Source of the DNA: Halomonas sp. ALS9
Lineage (GTDB): Bacteria > Pseudomonadota > Gammaproteobacteria > Pseudomonadales > Halomonadaceae
Assembly: GCF_001651035.1 (NCBI RefSeq)
Contig: NZ_LXRG01000076.1
Coordinates: 62,001 to 126,000 of the forward strand
Reading direction: 5' to 3'
DNA length: 64,000 bases
Positions 45,383 to 52,581 of this stretch are shown piece after piece; the first letter of the stretch is position 1, and every line of letters begins with the position of its first letter. The notes beneath the pieces were generated by a model. It saw only the letters and a program-made list of their open reading frames with translations, searched no databases and was not told the DNA's origin. Position numbers and translations under genes: made by a program.

Positions 45383-46504
45383 ATGACACATGTGGTGATT
45401 ACCGGTACAGGACTCTATACACCGGAACACGCCATTGATAATGCGGCCCTGGTGGCGGCATTTAATGCTTGGGTAGACAGCGAGAATGAACAGCACGCCG
45501 GCGCCATTGCGCGCGGCGAGCGCGAACCACTGGCGCACTCAAGCAGCGAATTTATCGAAAAAGCCTCCGGTATTCAGAGCCGTTACGTGCTTGATGCGTC
45601 AGGAATCCTTGACCCACAGCGTATGCGGCCTAAACTGCCGCAGCGGGGCAATGATGAACCTTCGATTCAGTGCGAGATGGCGACAGCCGCTGCACGGCAG
45701 GCGTTGGCTGCTGCCAAGGTAGATGCTGCTGACATAGAGCTGGTGATCGTTGCCTGCTCAAACCTAGAGCGCGCCTATCCCGCCGTGGCGGTAGAAGTGC
45801 AGCAAGCCCTGGAAACAAGCGGCTATGGGTTCGATATGAACGTGGCCTGTAGCTCAGCGACGTTTGCTTTGGAAACGGCTGCCAATGCCATAGCTTCAGG
45901 TAGTGTTAAGCGCGCCTTGGTGGTCAATCCAGAAGTTTGCTCGGCGCACCTCAACTTCCGAGACCGTGACAGCCACTTCATTTTCGGCGATGCTTGCACA
46001 GCAGTGGTACTAGAAAGTAGCGCAGTCGCGATTGCCGACGAGCAGTTTGAAATCCTCGGTACGCGGTTAGTTACCAAGTTTTCCAACGCGATCCGCAATA
46101 ATGCTGGATTTCTAAACCGCGTAACGGACAGCGATCCGCTGGCCTTGGATAAGCTTTTTGTGCAAGAAGGGCGGCGGGTGTTTAAGGAGGTTTGCCCGAT
46201 GGTGGCTAAACTGATCACTGAGCATCTGGCCTCCTTAGGGTTAGCCGGTAGTGATCTTAAGCGCATGTGGCTTCACCAGGCTAACCGGCATATGAACGAT
46301 TTGATTGCCCGTAAAGTATTGGGTTATGACCCGAGTGAAGTTCAGGCGCCGATCATTCTAGACCGTTACGCCAATACCAGCTCAGCGGGCTCTATTATCG
46401 CCTTCCACCTCCATCGCGAGGGGCTTGAGGAGGGTGACATTGGTGTAATTTGCTCCTTTGGGGCAGGGTATAGCGCAGGCAGTGTGGTCATCCGGCGTTT
46501 GTAA
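45383..46504 (+). CDS. 3-oxoacyl-ACP synthase III family protein (FabH-like)
   Basis: The 373-residue thiolase-fold enzyme has the KAS III triad: C156 (NVACSSATFALE), H298 (LHQANRH) and N331 (YANTSSAGS). The opening VVITGTGLYTPEHAIDNAALV and an inserted segment around residues 30-70 make it longer than E. coli FabH (about 317 residues). Similar long FabH-like proteins in other gammaproteobacteria condense medium-chain acyl groups, but the substrate cannot be read from sequence. GAGGAG precedes the ATG. The stop codon lies inside an 8-bp tandem duplication. Confidence 0.88.
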   Translation: MTHVVITGTGLYTPEHAIDNAALVAAFNAWVDSENEQHAGAIARGEREPLAHSSSEFIEKASGIQSRYVLDASGILDPQRMRPKLPQRGNDEPSIQCEMATAAARQALAAAKVDAADIELVIVACSNLERAYPAVAVEVQQALETSGYGFDMNVACSSATFALETAANAIASGSVKRALVVNPEVCSAHLNFRDRDSHFIFGDACTAVVLESSAVAIADEQFEILGTRLVTKFSNAIRNNAGFLNRVTDSDPLALDKLFVQEGRRVFKEVCPMVAKLITEHLASLGLAGSDLKRMWLHQANRHMNDLIARKVLGYDPSEVQAPIILDRYANTSSAGSIIAFHLHREGLEEGDIGVICSFGAGYSAGSVVIRRL

Positions 46505-46513
46505 GTTTGTAAG
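46498..46513. repeat. 8-bp tandem duplication across the KAS III stop codon
   Basis: TTTGTAAG occurs twice head to tail. The first copy contains the last codon and the TAA stop. Confidence 0.7.
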
Positions 46514-46543
46514 TGTGCAGCGGAATTGAAAAAGGAAAATGTC

Positions 46544-47338
46544 ATGTGGCAGTGGTTAAATAACGAGAAGCCTGCGCTTTCTTTGCGTAGCAAAGGGTTG
46601 CCTCTACTGCTGGTGACGTTACTTGGAACCGGTGGCTGTGCCAGCACGCAAATGGCGGAAAATGCGGCTCCCGAAGATCCATGGGAAGGCTTTAACCGCA
46701 AAGTGTTTACATTTAACGATGTGCTGGATCGCTACGCGCTTAAGCCGGTGGCAAAAGGCTATCGCACCATTACCCCAGACCCAGTGGAAACCGGGGTGGG
46801 TAATTTTTTCTCCAATTTAGGCGAAGTGCGTACCGTGCTTAATAGCGTGCTGCAAGGCAAACCGAAGAATGCAGGCCTCGCCACATCGCGCTTTTTGATT
46901 AACTCAACGGTAGGCATTGGTGGCTTATTAGATTATGCCACCCTGATGGAAATTACCGCGGATAAAGAAGATTTCGGACAAACGTTGGCCGTGTGGGGTT
47001 GGCAAGATTCGCGCTATTTGGTGCTGCCTTTATTTGGTCCCAGCACGTTACGGGATACCACCGGTATGCCGGCTGATATGGCGGCCTATCCTGTTACCTA
47101 TGTTGACGATGACGCCGTTCGATTAAGCCTTACCGCACTGAATGTGATCGATATTCGAGCGGGTTTGCTTGACCAGGAAGCGTTAATTCGCGGTGATCGC
47201 TACCGTTTTATTCGTGACGCTTACTTACAGAGCCGCCAATTTGAGGTGAGCGATGGAGAATTGGGCGATGACCCCTTCGCTAGCGAAACTTTCGAGTTTA
47301 ATGACAGCGATTTTGAAGACGCTGGTTTTGAAGACTAA
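46544..47338 (+). CDS. mlaA: Phospholipid-transport lipoprotein MlaA (VacJ), tail cut by an in-frame stop
   Basis: MlaA is the outer-membrane part of the Mla system that returns misplaced phospholipids to the inner membrane. From the ATG at 46544 (AAGGAAA site) the protein is 264 residues. A signal peptide ends at the lipobox GTGGC with C32 as lipidation site. MlaA motifs are DPWEGFNRKVFTFND, NFFSNLGEVRTVLNSVLQGK and PLFGPSTLRDTTG. The C-terminus becomes an acidic five-residue repeat (DSDFEDAGFED) that stops at TAA. The same repeat continues in frame for 39 more codons after this stop, so the TAA looks like a recent TCA-to-TAA change. Confidence 0.92.
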   Translation: MWQWLNNEKPALSLRSKGLPLLLVTLLGTGGCASTQMAENAAPEDPWEGFNRKVFTFNDVLDRYALKPVAKGYRTITPDPVETGVGNFFSNLGEVRTVLNSVLQGKPKNAGLATSRFLINSTVGIGGLLDYATLMEITADKEDFGQTLAVWGWQDSRYLVLPLFGPSTLRDTTGMPADMAAYPVTYVDDDAVRLSLTALNVIDIRAGLLDQEALIRGDRYRFIRDAYLQSRQFEVSDGELGDDPFASETFEFNDSDFEDAGFED

Positions 47339-47458
47339 GGTTTTGAAGACTCAGTTTTTGAAGACTCAGGCTTCGAAAACAGTAGTTTCGAAGATAGCGG
47401 CTTTGACAACAGTGACCAGGATGATAGCGACTTTGGTGGCGACGAAGTCACCGATTGA
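47339..47458 (+). pseudogene. In-frame remnant of the MlaA acidic repeat tail
   Basis: Directly after the mlaA TAA the same frame reads GFEDSVFEDSGFENSS, then FEDSGFDNSDQDDSD and FGGDEVTD before TGA at 47456-47458. The DNA repeat TTTGAAGACTCAGG-like has a 15-bp period. At the stop the unit reads GACTAAGGT, where the next units read GACTCAGTT and GACTCAGGC. The far TGA is 5-8 bp before the next gene's ATG, the spacing expected of an original operon junction. Confidence 0.75.
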
Positions 47459-47463
47459 GGCTT

Positions 47464-48660
47464 ATGATGGATCATTCTAAGCAGTTGATCGCGGTGATCG
47501 ATGAACCCGGTCGTGAACGCGATGCGCTGGCTGAAGCGATTACTTGCGACGGCATGTGGGTGTTTGCCGCTGAAGATATCAATAATCTACCCGCTGGCAC
47601 GGCGCTAATTGTTGCCCACGCCAGAGCTGTTCCGCGTCAGCAATGGTCGCAGTTAACGCGTCGCTTACCTACGCTGGTGGTCAGCGACTCGCGCCAGGAT
47701 GCCGACTTGATCAAGGCGATTGATGTAGGTCTGGTGGATTATATCGTCCACCCCCTACGTCACGCTGAGCTGTTGCGACGAATGATCCGTAAGGCCATTG
47801 AGCTTAACGATCTGGCACTGGAGCGCGAGCGGGATCATGCACGTCTAGCGGAGTTAAATGAAAGCTTAGAGACTCATCTGGCGCTATTGCGCATGGATCA
47901 GCAGAGCGGCGGTCATATCCAGCGGCGTTTACTACCGTTACGCCCCAAAGTAATTAACGGCGTGTATTACGACTACGTATTTGCACCTTCGCTTTATTTG
48001 TCCGGTGATTTCCTTGATTATCAACGCTATAACGAGCGTTACAGCGCCTTCTATTTTGCCGATGTATCGGGGCATGGCGCCTCGTCGGCATTCGTCACGG
48101 TGCTGCTCAAATATTTATGTAACCGTTGGCTGAGTGAGTGGGATGGTCAGCACCCGGAAAATCTGCCGCCAGATTGGCTAAAGGCGATGAACCGAGAGCT
48201 GCAGGGCACCGATATCGGCAAACATGCCACCTTATTTGTCGGTGTTATTGACCATGAGTCGCATACTCTGCACTATTCGCTCGGCGCGCAGCTTCCTATG
48301 CCCCTGTTAGCGGCGGGGGGAGAGCTACGTCGTTTAGAAGGCGAGGGAATGCCGGTAGGCCTTTTCCCCGATGTGGAGTATCCTGCGCTTAGCTGTGTTT
48401 TGCCGAGTGACTTTCGTTTGTGGCTCTGCTCAGATGGTGTATTGGAATGCTTGCCGGGTAAAACGCTCGACACGCGGCTCAAGGAGCTTGAGCAATTAGT
48501 AAGTGAGAGTGTCACGCTTGAGCAGTTGCGCGATCGGCTAGCAGAAACAAACGCTCTTCTTGCTGAAGGAGATGCGGAGTTTGATGCCAATCAAGAGCGC
48601 GATGCTTTACCCGATGATATTACAATCATGATGGTGAGCGGATTTGGTCATGCTGATTGA
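47464..48660 (+). CDS. Pseudo-receiver and SpoIIE-type (PP2C) phosphatase
   Basis: The protein of about 398 residues has a receiver-like domain (1-115), a coiled coil (about 115-150) and a PP2C/SpoIIE phosphatase domain (about 155-385) with GDFLDYQRYN, FYFADVSGHGASSAFVTVLLKY, and CSDGVLE as metal-binding regions. It resembles HsbR/RssB-type regulators of partner-switching systems. The receiver has no phosphoacceptor: where the family has an aspartate (LDxxMP) it reads VAHARAVP, and the usual KP near the end is HP. The HsbR anti-sigma kinase domain is also absent. The two ATG codons at 47464 and 47467 are both possible. It overlaps the STAS gene by 11 bp. Confidence 0.87.
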   Translation: MMDHSKQLIAVIDEPGRERDALAEAITCDGMWVFAAEDINNLPAGTALIVAHARAVPRQQWSQLTRRLPTLVVSDSRQDADLIKAIDVGLVDYIVHPLRHAELLRRMIRKAIELNDLALERERDHARLAELNESLETHLALLRMDQQSGGHIQRRLLPLRPKVINGVYYDYVFAPSLYLSGDFLDYQRYNERYSAFYFADVSGHGASSAFVTVLLKYLCNRWLSEWDGQHPENLPPDWLKAMNRELQGTDIGKHATLFVGVIDHESHTLHYSLGAQLPMPLLAAGGELRRLEGEGMPVGLFPDVEYPALSCVLPSDFRLWLCSDGVLECLPGKTLDTRLKELEQLVSESVTLEQLRDRLAETNALLAEGDAEFDANQERDALPDDITIMMVSGFGHAD

Positions 48661-49168
48661 AGAAGGCCGCATTAAAGCGGCGTTCAATTCTGGTGTTTTT
48701 GTTTTAAAACTGTGTGGTGATGTGCGCTTGACGCTCTGCGCCACGTTGGACACCCAAGCTCAACGTCTTGCCGAGACGCCGGGGTTGCATGCCGTATTGA
48801 TTGACTTGCGAGAAGCGACCAACGTGGATTCGACGGCGCTTGGCTTTCTGGCCAAGGTCGCGATGGCAGTCAAAGGGCGGCTGGAGCAATCACCGACGAT
48901 TATTGTCGATAACCCTGACGTGCGACAGATGTTGGACGTAATGGGTTTTTCGCGTTTTTTTACGCTGATGGAAGCGCCACTACAGCAGGCGACTACGCTT
49001 AATAATGCGCTTGAAGAGCTTCCCCAAGAGCCCGCAGACGAAGAAGGGCTGCGTGATCGGATCCTTGAAGCCCACCGCATTTTAATGCACATGAACGAGC
49101 ATAACCGCGAGCAGTTTCAGCCCCTGGTCGAGATGCTTGAGTCGCAAGACGCCACCACGCATCATTAA
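48650..49168 (+). CDS. STAS-domain anti-sigma factor antagonist
   Basis: The 172-residue protein has a STAS domain in about residues 8-105 with the phosphorylation-site region LREATNVDSTALGFLAK, S61 being the likely serine controlled by a kinase/phosphatase pair. The last 60 residues (EEGLRDRILEAHRILMHMN) are helical and not part of the minimal STAS fold. The ATG overlaps the phosphatase stop, so it is the natural substrate of that phosphatase. The layout is like HsbA in Pseudomonas. No anti-sigma factor or sigma factor gene lies next to it. Confidence 0.87.
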   Translation: MLIEEGRIKAAFNSGVFVLKLCGDVRLTLCATLDTQAQRLAETPGLHAVLIDLREATNVDSTALGFLAKVAMAVKGRLEQSPTIIVDNPDVRQMLDVMGFSRFFTLMEAPLQQATTLNNALEELPQEPADEEGLRDRILEAHRILMHMNEHNREQFQPLVEMLESQDATTHH

Positions 49169-49186
49169 ACGTCCCTCATCCTGAAA

Positions 49187-49207
49187 AGCCCCTGGTCATC
49201 CAGGGCT
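49187..49207 (+). terminator. Hairpin after the STAS gene
   Basis: AGCCCCTGG pairs with CCAGGGCT over a TCAT loop with one bulged C. Only a weak T content follows, so this is a modest terminator candidate. Confidence 0.45.
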
Positions 49208-49305
49208 ATTGATCGATAGCATCCAGTCCCGACAAATGTCTCAAAATCGGCTATGATTAGCGGCCTATCTATTCCAGTGCGTTCATTATCGCCTTAAGGA
49301 GACCC

Positions 49306-50502
49306 ATGGATCTTAATCCTCGTCGGGTAGCACTGTTGGTGGCCGCCAACACGGCGCTGGCGCCTTTTGCTATCGATGCCTACTTGCCCGCCATGGGGGT
49401 CATTGCGGAGAGCATCGGGGCCAGTATTCACCGCACTGAACTCTCCATTAGCGTGTTTTTGTTCGGCTTTGCGTTGGGCCAGCTATGTTTTGGGCCGCTT
49501 TCGGATCGCATGGGCAGGAAGCCAGTGCTCCTGGGCGGTTTGGTGGTGTTTATGCTCGCTAGCCTTGCCATTACCCAGGTGGAGAGTTTGCCCACGCTAT
49601 TGGCTTGGCGGTTTATCCAGGCGTTGGGGGGCGGGGCCTGTGTCGTCAATTCAGCGGCGATTGTGCGCGACTGCTTTAGTGGACGCGAGGCCGCTAAAGT
49701 CATGTCGACCATGGCGATGATTATGATGCTGGCGCCGCTAGTGGCACCTACTGTGGGTAGTTTACTGCTGCACATTGCCGGTTGGTGGCTGATTTTTGTG
49801 TTCTTGGCCGTCTATGCAGGCTTTTTACTCTGGCTATTAGGCACGCGCCTGCCTGAAACCCGCGATATGTCGCTGCCCGCCGCTTCTCCGCGTCAGGTCA
49901 TCCGCAATTACGCCAGTGTACTGAAGCATCGTGAAGGCATGGGGTATATTTGTGCGGTTGCCGCCTCCTTCGCGGGCCTGTTTGCCTTCGTGACCGCTTC
50001 GCCGTTTCTATATCTTGATTATTTTGGCCTCTCGCCAGCCACCTATCCGCTGGTGTTTGGGGTCAACGTGGTAGTGATTGCGCTGTCTAATCGGGTCAAT
50101 ATTCATCTGCTGCGTAAGCGTACTCCCCAGCAGAATTTACGCCTGGGTCTTCTTATTCAGCTTATCGCTGCACTTGGGTTGGTCGCAGCCACTGCGCTCA
50201 ACATGGCGTCGTTAATCATTGTGGTGCCGCTGATTATGCTGTTTACCGGTATGATCGGGCTGATCACGCCCAACGCGATTTCATCGCTGTTGGATCATTT
50301 TGGCCATATCAGCGCCACGGCAACGGCGCTGCTGGGCGGTATACAGTTTACTTGTGGGGCGCTGGCCGGTGTGATGGTAGGGCTATTTGAGGTTGAACAC
50401 CTTTGGCCCATGGTACTCACCATGCTGGGCGCTGCGTTACTGGGCAATATTGGCGTACGCAAACTAACCAAGGCGCCCAGCGTTGAAGAACAACAGGGAT
50501 AA
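49306..50502 (+). CDS. Bcr/CflA-family multidrug efflux MFS transporter
   Basis: This inner-membrane proton-driven exporter has 398 residues and about 12 transmembrane helices. The MFS loop 2-3 motif is visible as GPLSDRMGRKPVLLGG (about residues 64-79), and RFIQALGGGACVVNSAAIVRDCF is a typical motif C-like region of Bcr/CflA (drug:H+ antiporter 12-TMS) proteins. AAGGAGA precedes the ATG. The substrate is not predictable. Three 13-bp tandem repeats follow the stop. Confidence 0.88.
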   Translation: MDLNPRRVALLVAANTALAPFAIDAYLPAMGVIAESIGASIHRTELSISVFLFGFALGQLCFGPLSDRMGRKPVLLGGLVVFMLASLAITQVESLPTLLAWRFIQALGGGACVVNSAAIVRDCFSGREAAKVMSTMAMIMMLAPLVAPTVGSLLLHIAGWWLIFVFLAVYAGFLLWLLGTRLPETRDMSLPAASPRQVIRNYASVLKHREGMGYICAVAASFAGLFAFVTASPFLYLDYFGLSPATYPLVFGVNVVVIALSNRVNIHLLRKRTPQQNLRLGLLIQLIAALGLVAATALNMASLIIVVPLIMLFTGMIGLITPNAISSLLDHFGHISATATALLGGIQFTCGALAGVMVGLFEVEHLWPMVLTMLGAALLGNIGVRKLTKAPSVEEQQG

Positions 50503-50506
50503 CTAG

Positions 50507-50545
50507 TAGGAATGAAACCTAGGAATGAACCGTAGGGATGAACAG
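50507..50545. repeat. Three 13-bp tandem repeats between two transporter genes
   Basis: Units TAGGAATGAAACC, TAGGAATGAACCG and TAGGGATGAACAG are contiguous, starting 4 bp after the MFS stop and ending 5 bp before the TauE/SafE-family ATG. Each unit carries an AGGA- or AGGG-like purine stretch and an ATG. Confidence 0.85.
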
Positions 50546-50550
50546 CACTA

Positions 50551-51282
50551 ATGGATAGCCTGCTGGTCTGGGTCAATATGCCCATGAGCACTTGGTGGGC
50601 TTGCTCCGGCGTACTGCTGCTGGGTGCCTTTGTACAGCGCGCGACCGGTTTTGGCTTGGCCGTCATCGGTGCGCCGCTACTGTTGATGCTCGAGCCACGA
50701 TTAGTGCCGGTCATTCTGGTGTTGTTTGGTTTTACTGTCTCGCTGATGATGGTGCGCCACTACTGGCATGAGGTGCGCCTGGATTCCATTGGTATGGCGT
50801 TAGTAGGGCGATTACCTGGCAATGCGTTGGGTATTTGGCTGTTGCTCGCCGCGCCGATGTTTGTATTGGAAAAGCTGATTGCGGTTATCGTGCTGTTTGC
50901 GGTACTGGTCACCTTGTGCCGCTTTCAACTGCCAGTGAACCGCATAACCTTGTTTGGCGCGGGGGTACTTTCAGGCATTTTCGGCACCGTTGCTGCCATT
51001 GGCGGCCCGCCCATTGTGCTGTTGATGCATGGCCTACCGGCTGATCGCGTACGTGGTAACTTAGCGGCGTTCTTTATTTTGACCTCCCTGTTGACCTTGA
51101 TAACCCTCGCCCTGGCGGATCGGATTGAGCTATGGCATTTCCAGGTCGCGCTCACTTTCTTGCCTGCTGTATTGATCGGCAACGCTCTGGCGGATGGCAT
51201 TGCTCACCGTTTGGACAGAAGGCTGCTGCAAGGGGCCTCCCTTGCGCTGTGTACCTTGGCCGCGCTCGGGCTGCTGTTTTAA
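50551..51282 (+). CDS. TauE/SafE-family membrane permease
   Basis: This 243-residue protein of the TauE/SafE (DUF81) family has about eight transmembrane helices arranged as two related halves. The opening WACSGVLLLGAFVQRATGFGLAVIGAPLLL and the later LFGAGVLSGIFGTVAAIGGPP are the two family repeats; they are quoted here as VQRATGFGLAVIGAPLLL and GIFGTVAAIGGPP. Members export sulfite, sulfoacetate or other organic anions. Nothing nearby names the substrate. Its ribosome-binding site would have to come from the preceding tandem repeat. Confidence 0.83.
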   Translation: MDSLLVWVNMPMSTWWACSGVLLLGAFVQRATGFGLAVIGAPLLLMLEPRLVPVILVLFGFTVSLMMVRHYWHEVRLDSIGMALVGRLPGNALGIWLLLAAPMFVLEKLIAVIVLFAVLVTLCRFQLPVNRITLFGAGVLSGIFGTVAAIGGPPIVLLMHGLPADRVRGNLAAFFILTSLLTLITLALADRIELWHFQVALTFLPAVLIGNALADGIAHRLDRRLLQGASLALCTLAALGLLF

Positions 51283-51323
51283 GCACTTTCCCCCCTTAGC
51301 AAAAAAATCTCCTGTGTTGCCCG

Positions 51324-51341
51324 CTGTCATGAAGTTGTCAT
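51324..51341 (+). promoter_or_regulatory. Pho box upstream of pstS
   Basis: CTGTCATGAAGTTGTCAT has two 7-bp repeats (CTGTCAT, TTGTCAT) separated by 4 bp and matches the PhoB consensus almost exactly. It is 62 bp before the pstS start codon. It predicts induction under phosphate limitation through PhoB/PhoR, which are not in the window. Confidence 0.9.
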
Positions 51342-51402
51342 GGAGCCGGTGCAAAGTGTGTCCTGCGAAGGCCAGATCCCTACATGAACAGGAGTATTTC
51401 GC

Positions 51403-52413
51403 ATGAACCGTATTCTAAAAACCACCGTGCTCGCGGCTGCCGTCATGAGTGTGGCAGGTGTTGCTCAAGCCCGTGATCAAATCAATATCGTAGGCTCCAG
51501 TACCGTTTACCCATTCTCCAGCTTTGTAGCGGAAGAGTTTGGTGCAACCACTAACAACCCGACACCTGTTATTGAATCAACTGGTTCAGGCGGTGGCATG
51601 CGTCTGTTCTGTAACGGTGTTGGCACCGGTACACCGGATGTTACCAACTCCTCGCGTCGCATGAAGGTGTCTGAGTTCGAACGCTGTGTAGAAAACGGCG
51701 TTACTGATATCACTGAAGTTTATATCGGCAGTGATGGTATTGCCTTTGCTCAGTCCAATGAAAATGAGCCGATGCCGGTTACCCGTGAGCAGATATTCCT
51801 TGCGGCTGCCGATATGGTGCCGGTTGATGGTGAGTTGGTGAAAAACCCTTACACCAACTGGAACCAGATCGACGCTTCACTACCTGATCGTGAAATCGTC
51901 ATCGTAGGTCCGCCGACTACGTCGGGAACCCGTGACTCTTTCGATGAGTTGGTTATGGAAGCCGCTTCTGAAAGCTTCCCAGAATATGGTGAAGCTTACT
52001 CGGATATCCGTACCGATGGTGGCTGGGTTGACGGCGGTGAAAACGACAACCTGATCGTTCAGCGTTTGACCCAGGATACGACTGCCTTTGGTGTCTTCGG
52101 TTACTCCTTCCTTGAAGAGAACGACAACGTGCTGATCGGTTCTAGCATTGATGGTGTTGATCCGACACCAGAAACGATCGCAAACGACGAATATCCGGTT
52201 GCACGTACCATGTTCTTCTACGTTAAGAACCAGCATGCTGACGAAGTACCGGTCATGTATGAATACGCAGAAATGTTCGTGTCTGACATGATGATTGGTG
52301 AAGGTGGTCTGCTTAAGGATATCGGTTTGATCCTTCCGACCGCCGATGCGCTTGAGCAAGTTCAGTCTGATTTGGCGGATCGCAAGCAGCTTGCAAAGGA
52401 AGACCTGGAGTAA
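51403..52413 (+). CDS. pstS: Phosphate ABC transporter, periplasmic phosphate-binding protein
   Basis: It is the substrate-binding protein of the high-affinity phosphate importer. The 336-residue precursor has a signal peptide (MNRILKTTVLAAAVMSVAGVAQA). The phosphate-binding residues appear in IVGSSTVYPFSSFVAEEF, ESTGSGGGMRLFC and TSGTRDSFDEL. A Pho box lies upstream and a strong terminator downstream, before pstC, so PstS can be made in excess over the permease. Such proteins can discriminate phosphate from arsenate, relevant next to the arsenic genes. Confidence 0.95.
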   Translation: MNRILKTTVLAAAVMSVAGVAQARDQINIVGSSTVYPFSSFVAEEFGATTNNPTPVIESTGSGGGMRLFCNGVGTGTPDVTNSSRRMKVSEFERCVENGVTDITEVYIGSDGIAFAQSNENEPMPVTREQIFLAAADMVPVDGELVKNPYTNWNQIDASLPDREIVIVGPPTTSGTRDSFDELVMEAASESFPEYGEAYSDIRTDGGWVDGGENDNLIVQRLTQDTTAFGVFGYSFLEENDNVLIGSSIDGVDPTPETIANDEYPVARTMFFYVKNQHADEVPVMYEYAEMFVSDMMIGEGGLLKDIGLILPTADALEQVQSDLADRKQLAKEDLE

Positions 52414-52431
52414 GTTAGCCTTACGACAGTA

Positions 52432-52463
52432 AAGAAGCCGGCAGCCCACGCTGCCGGCTTCTT
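52432..52463 (+). terminator. Strong hairpin between pstS and pstC
   Basis: AAGAAGCCGGCAGC and GCTGCCGGCTTCTT form a perfect 14-bp stem with a 4-nt CCAC loop, followed by GCTTTT. It probably ends most transcripts after pstS or protects the pstS mRNA 3' end. Confidence 0.85.
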
Positions 52464-52506
52464 GCTTTTCAAAAAGGCCTGGTGCAACGGCTGTTAGTTA
52501 GTGGCG

Positions 52507-52524
52507 TTGTCACAAAGCTGTCAT
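52507..52524 (+). promoter_or_regulatory. Second Pho box, upstream of pstC
   Basis: TTGTCACAAAGCTGTCAT has two 7-bp repeats with 4-bp spacing, close to the PhoB consensus. It is 58 bp before pstC and after the pstS terminator, giving pstCAB its own PhoB-controlled promoter. Confidence 0.82.
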
Positions 52525-52581
52525 GTTCTTGCCTTAAGGTGACTCGCAAACGGATCCATTGGTTAACCTGAGATATTAACG

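Noticed and set aside
47253..47480. A 75-codon frame across the mlaA end
   Set aside because: It is a +1 shadow of the acidic repeat. The repeat makes several frames open; the MlaA frame is the one with meaning.
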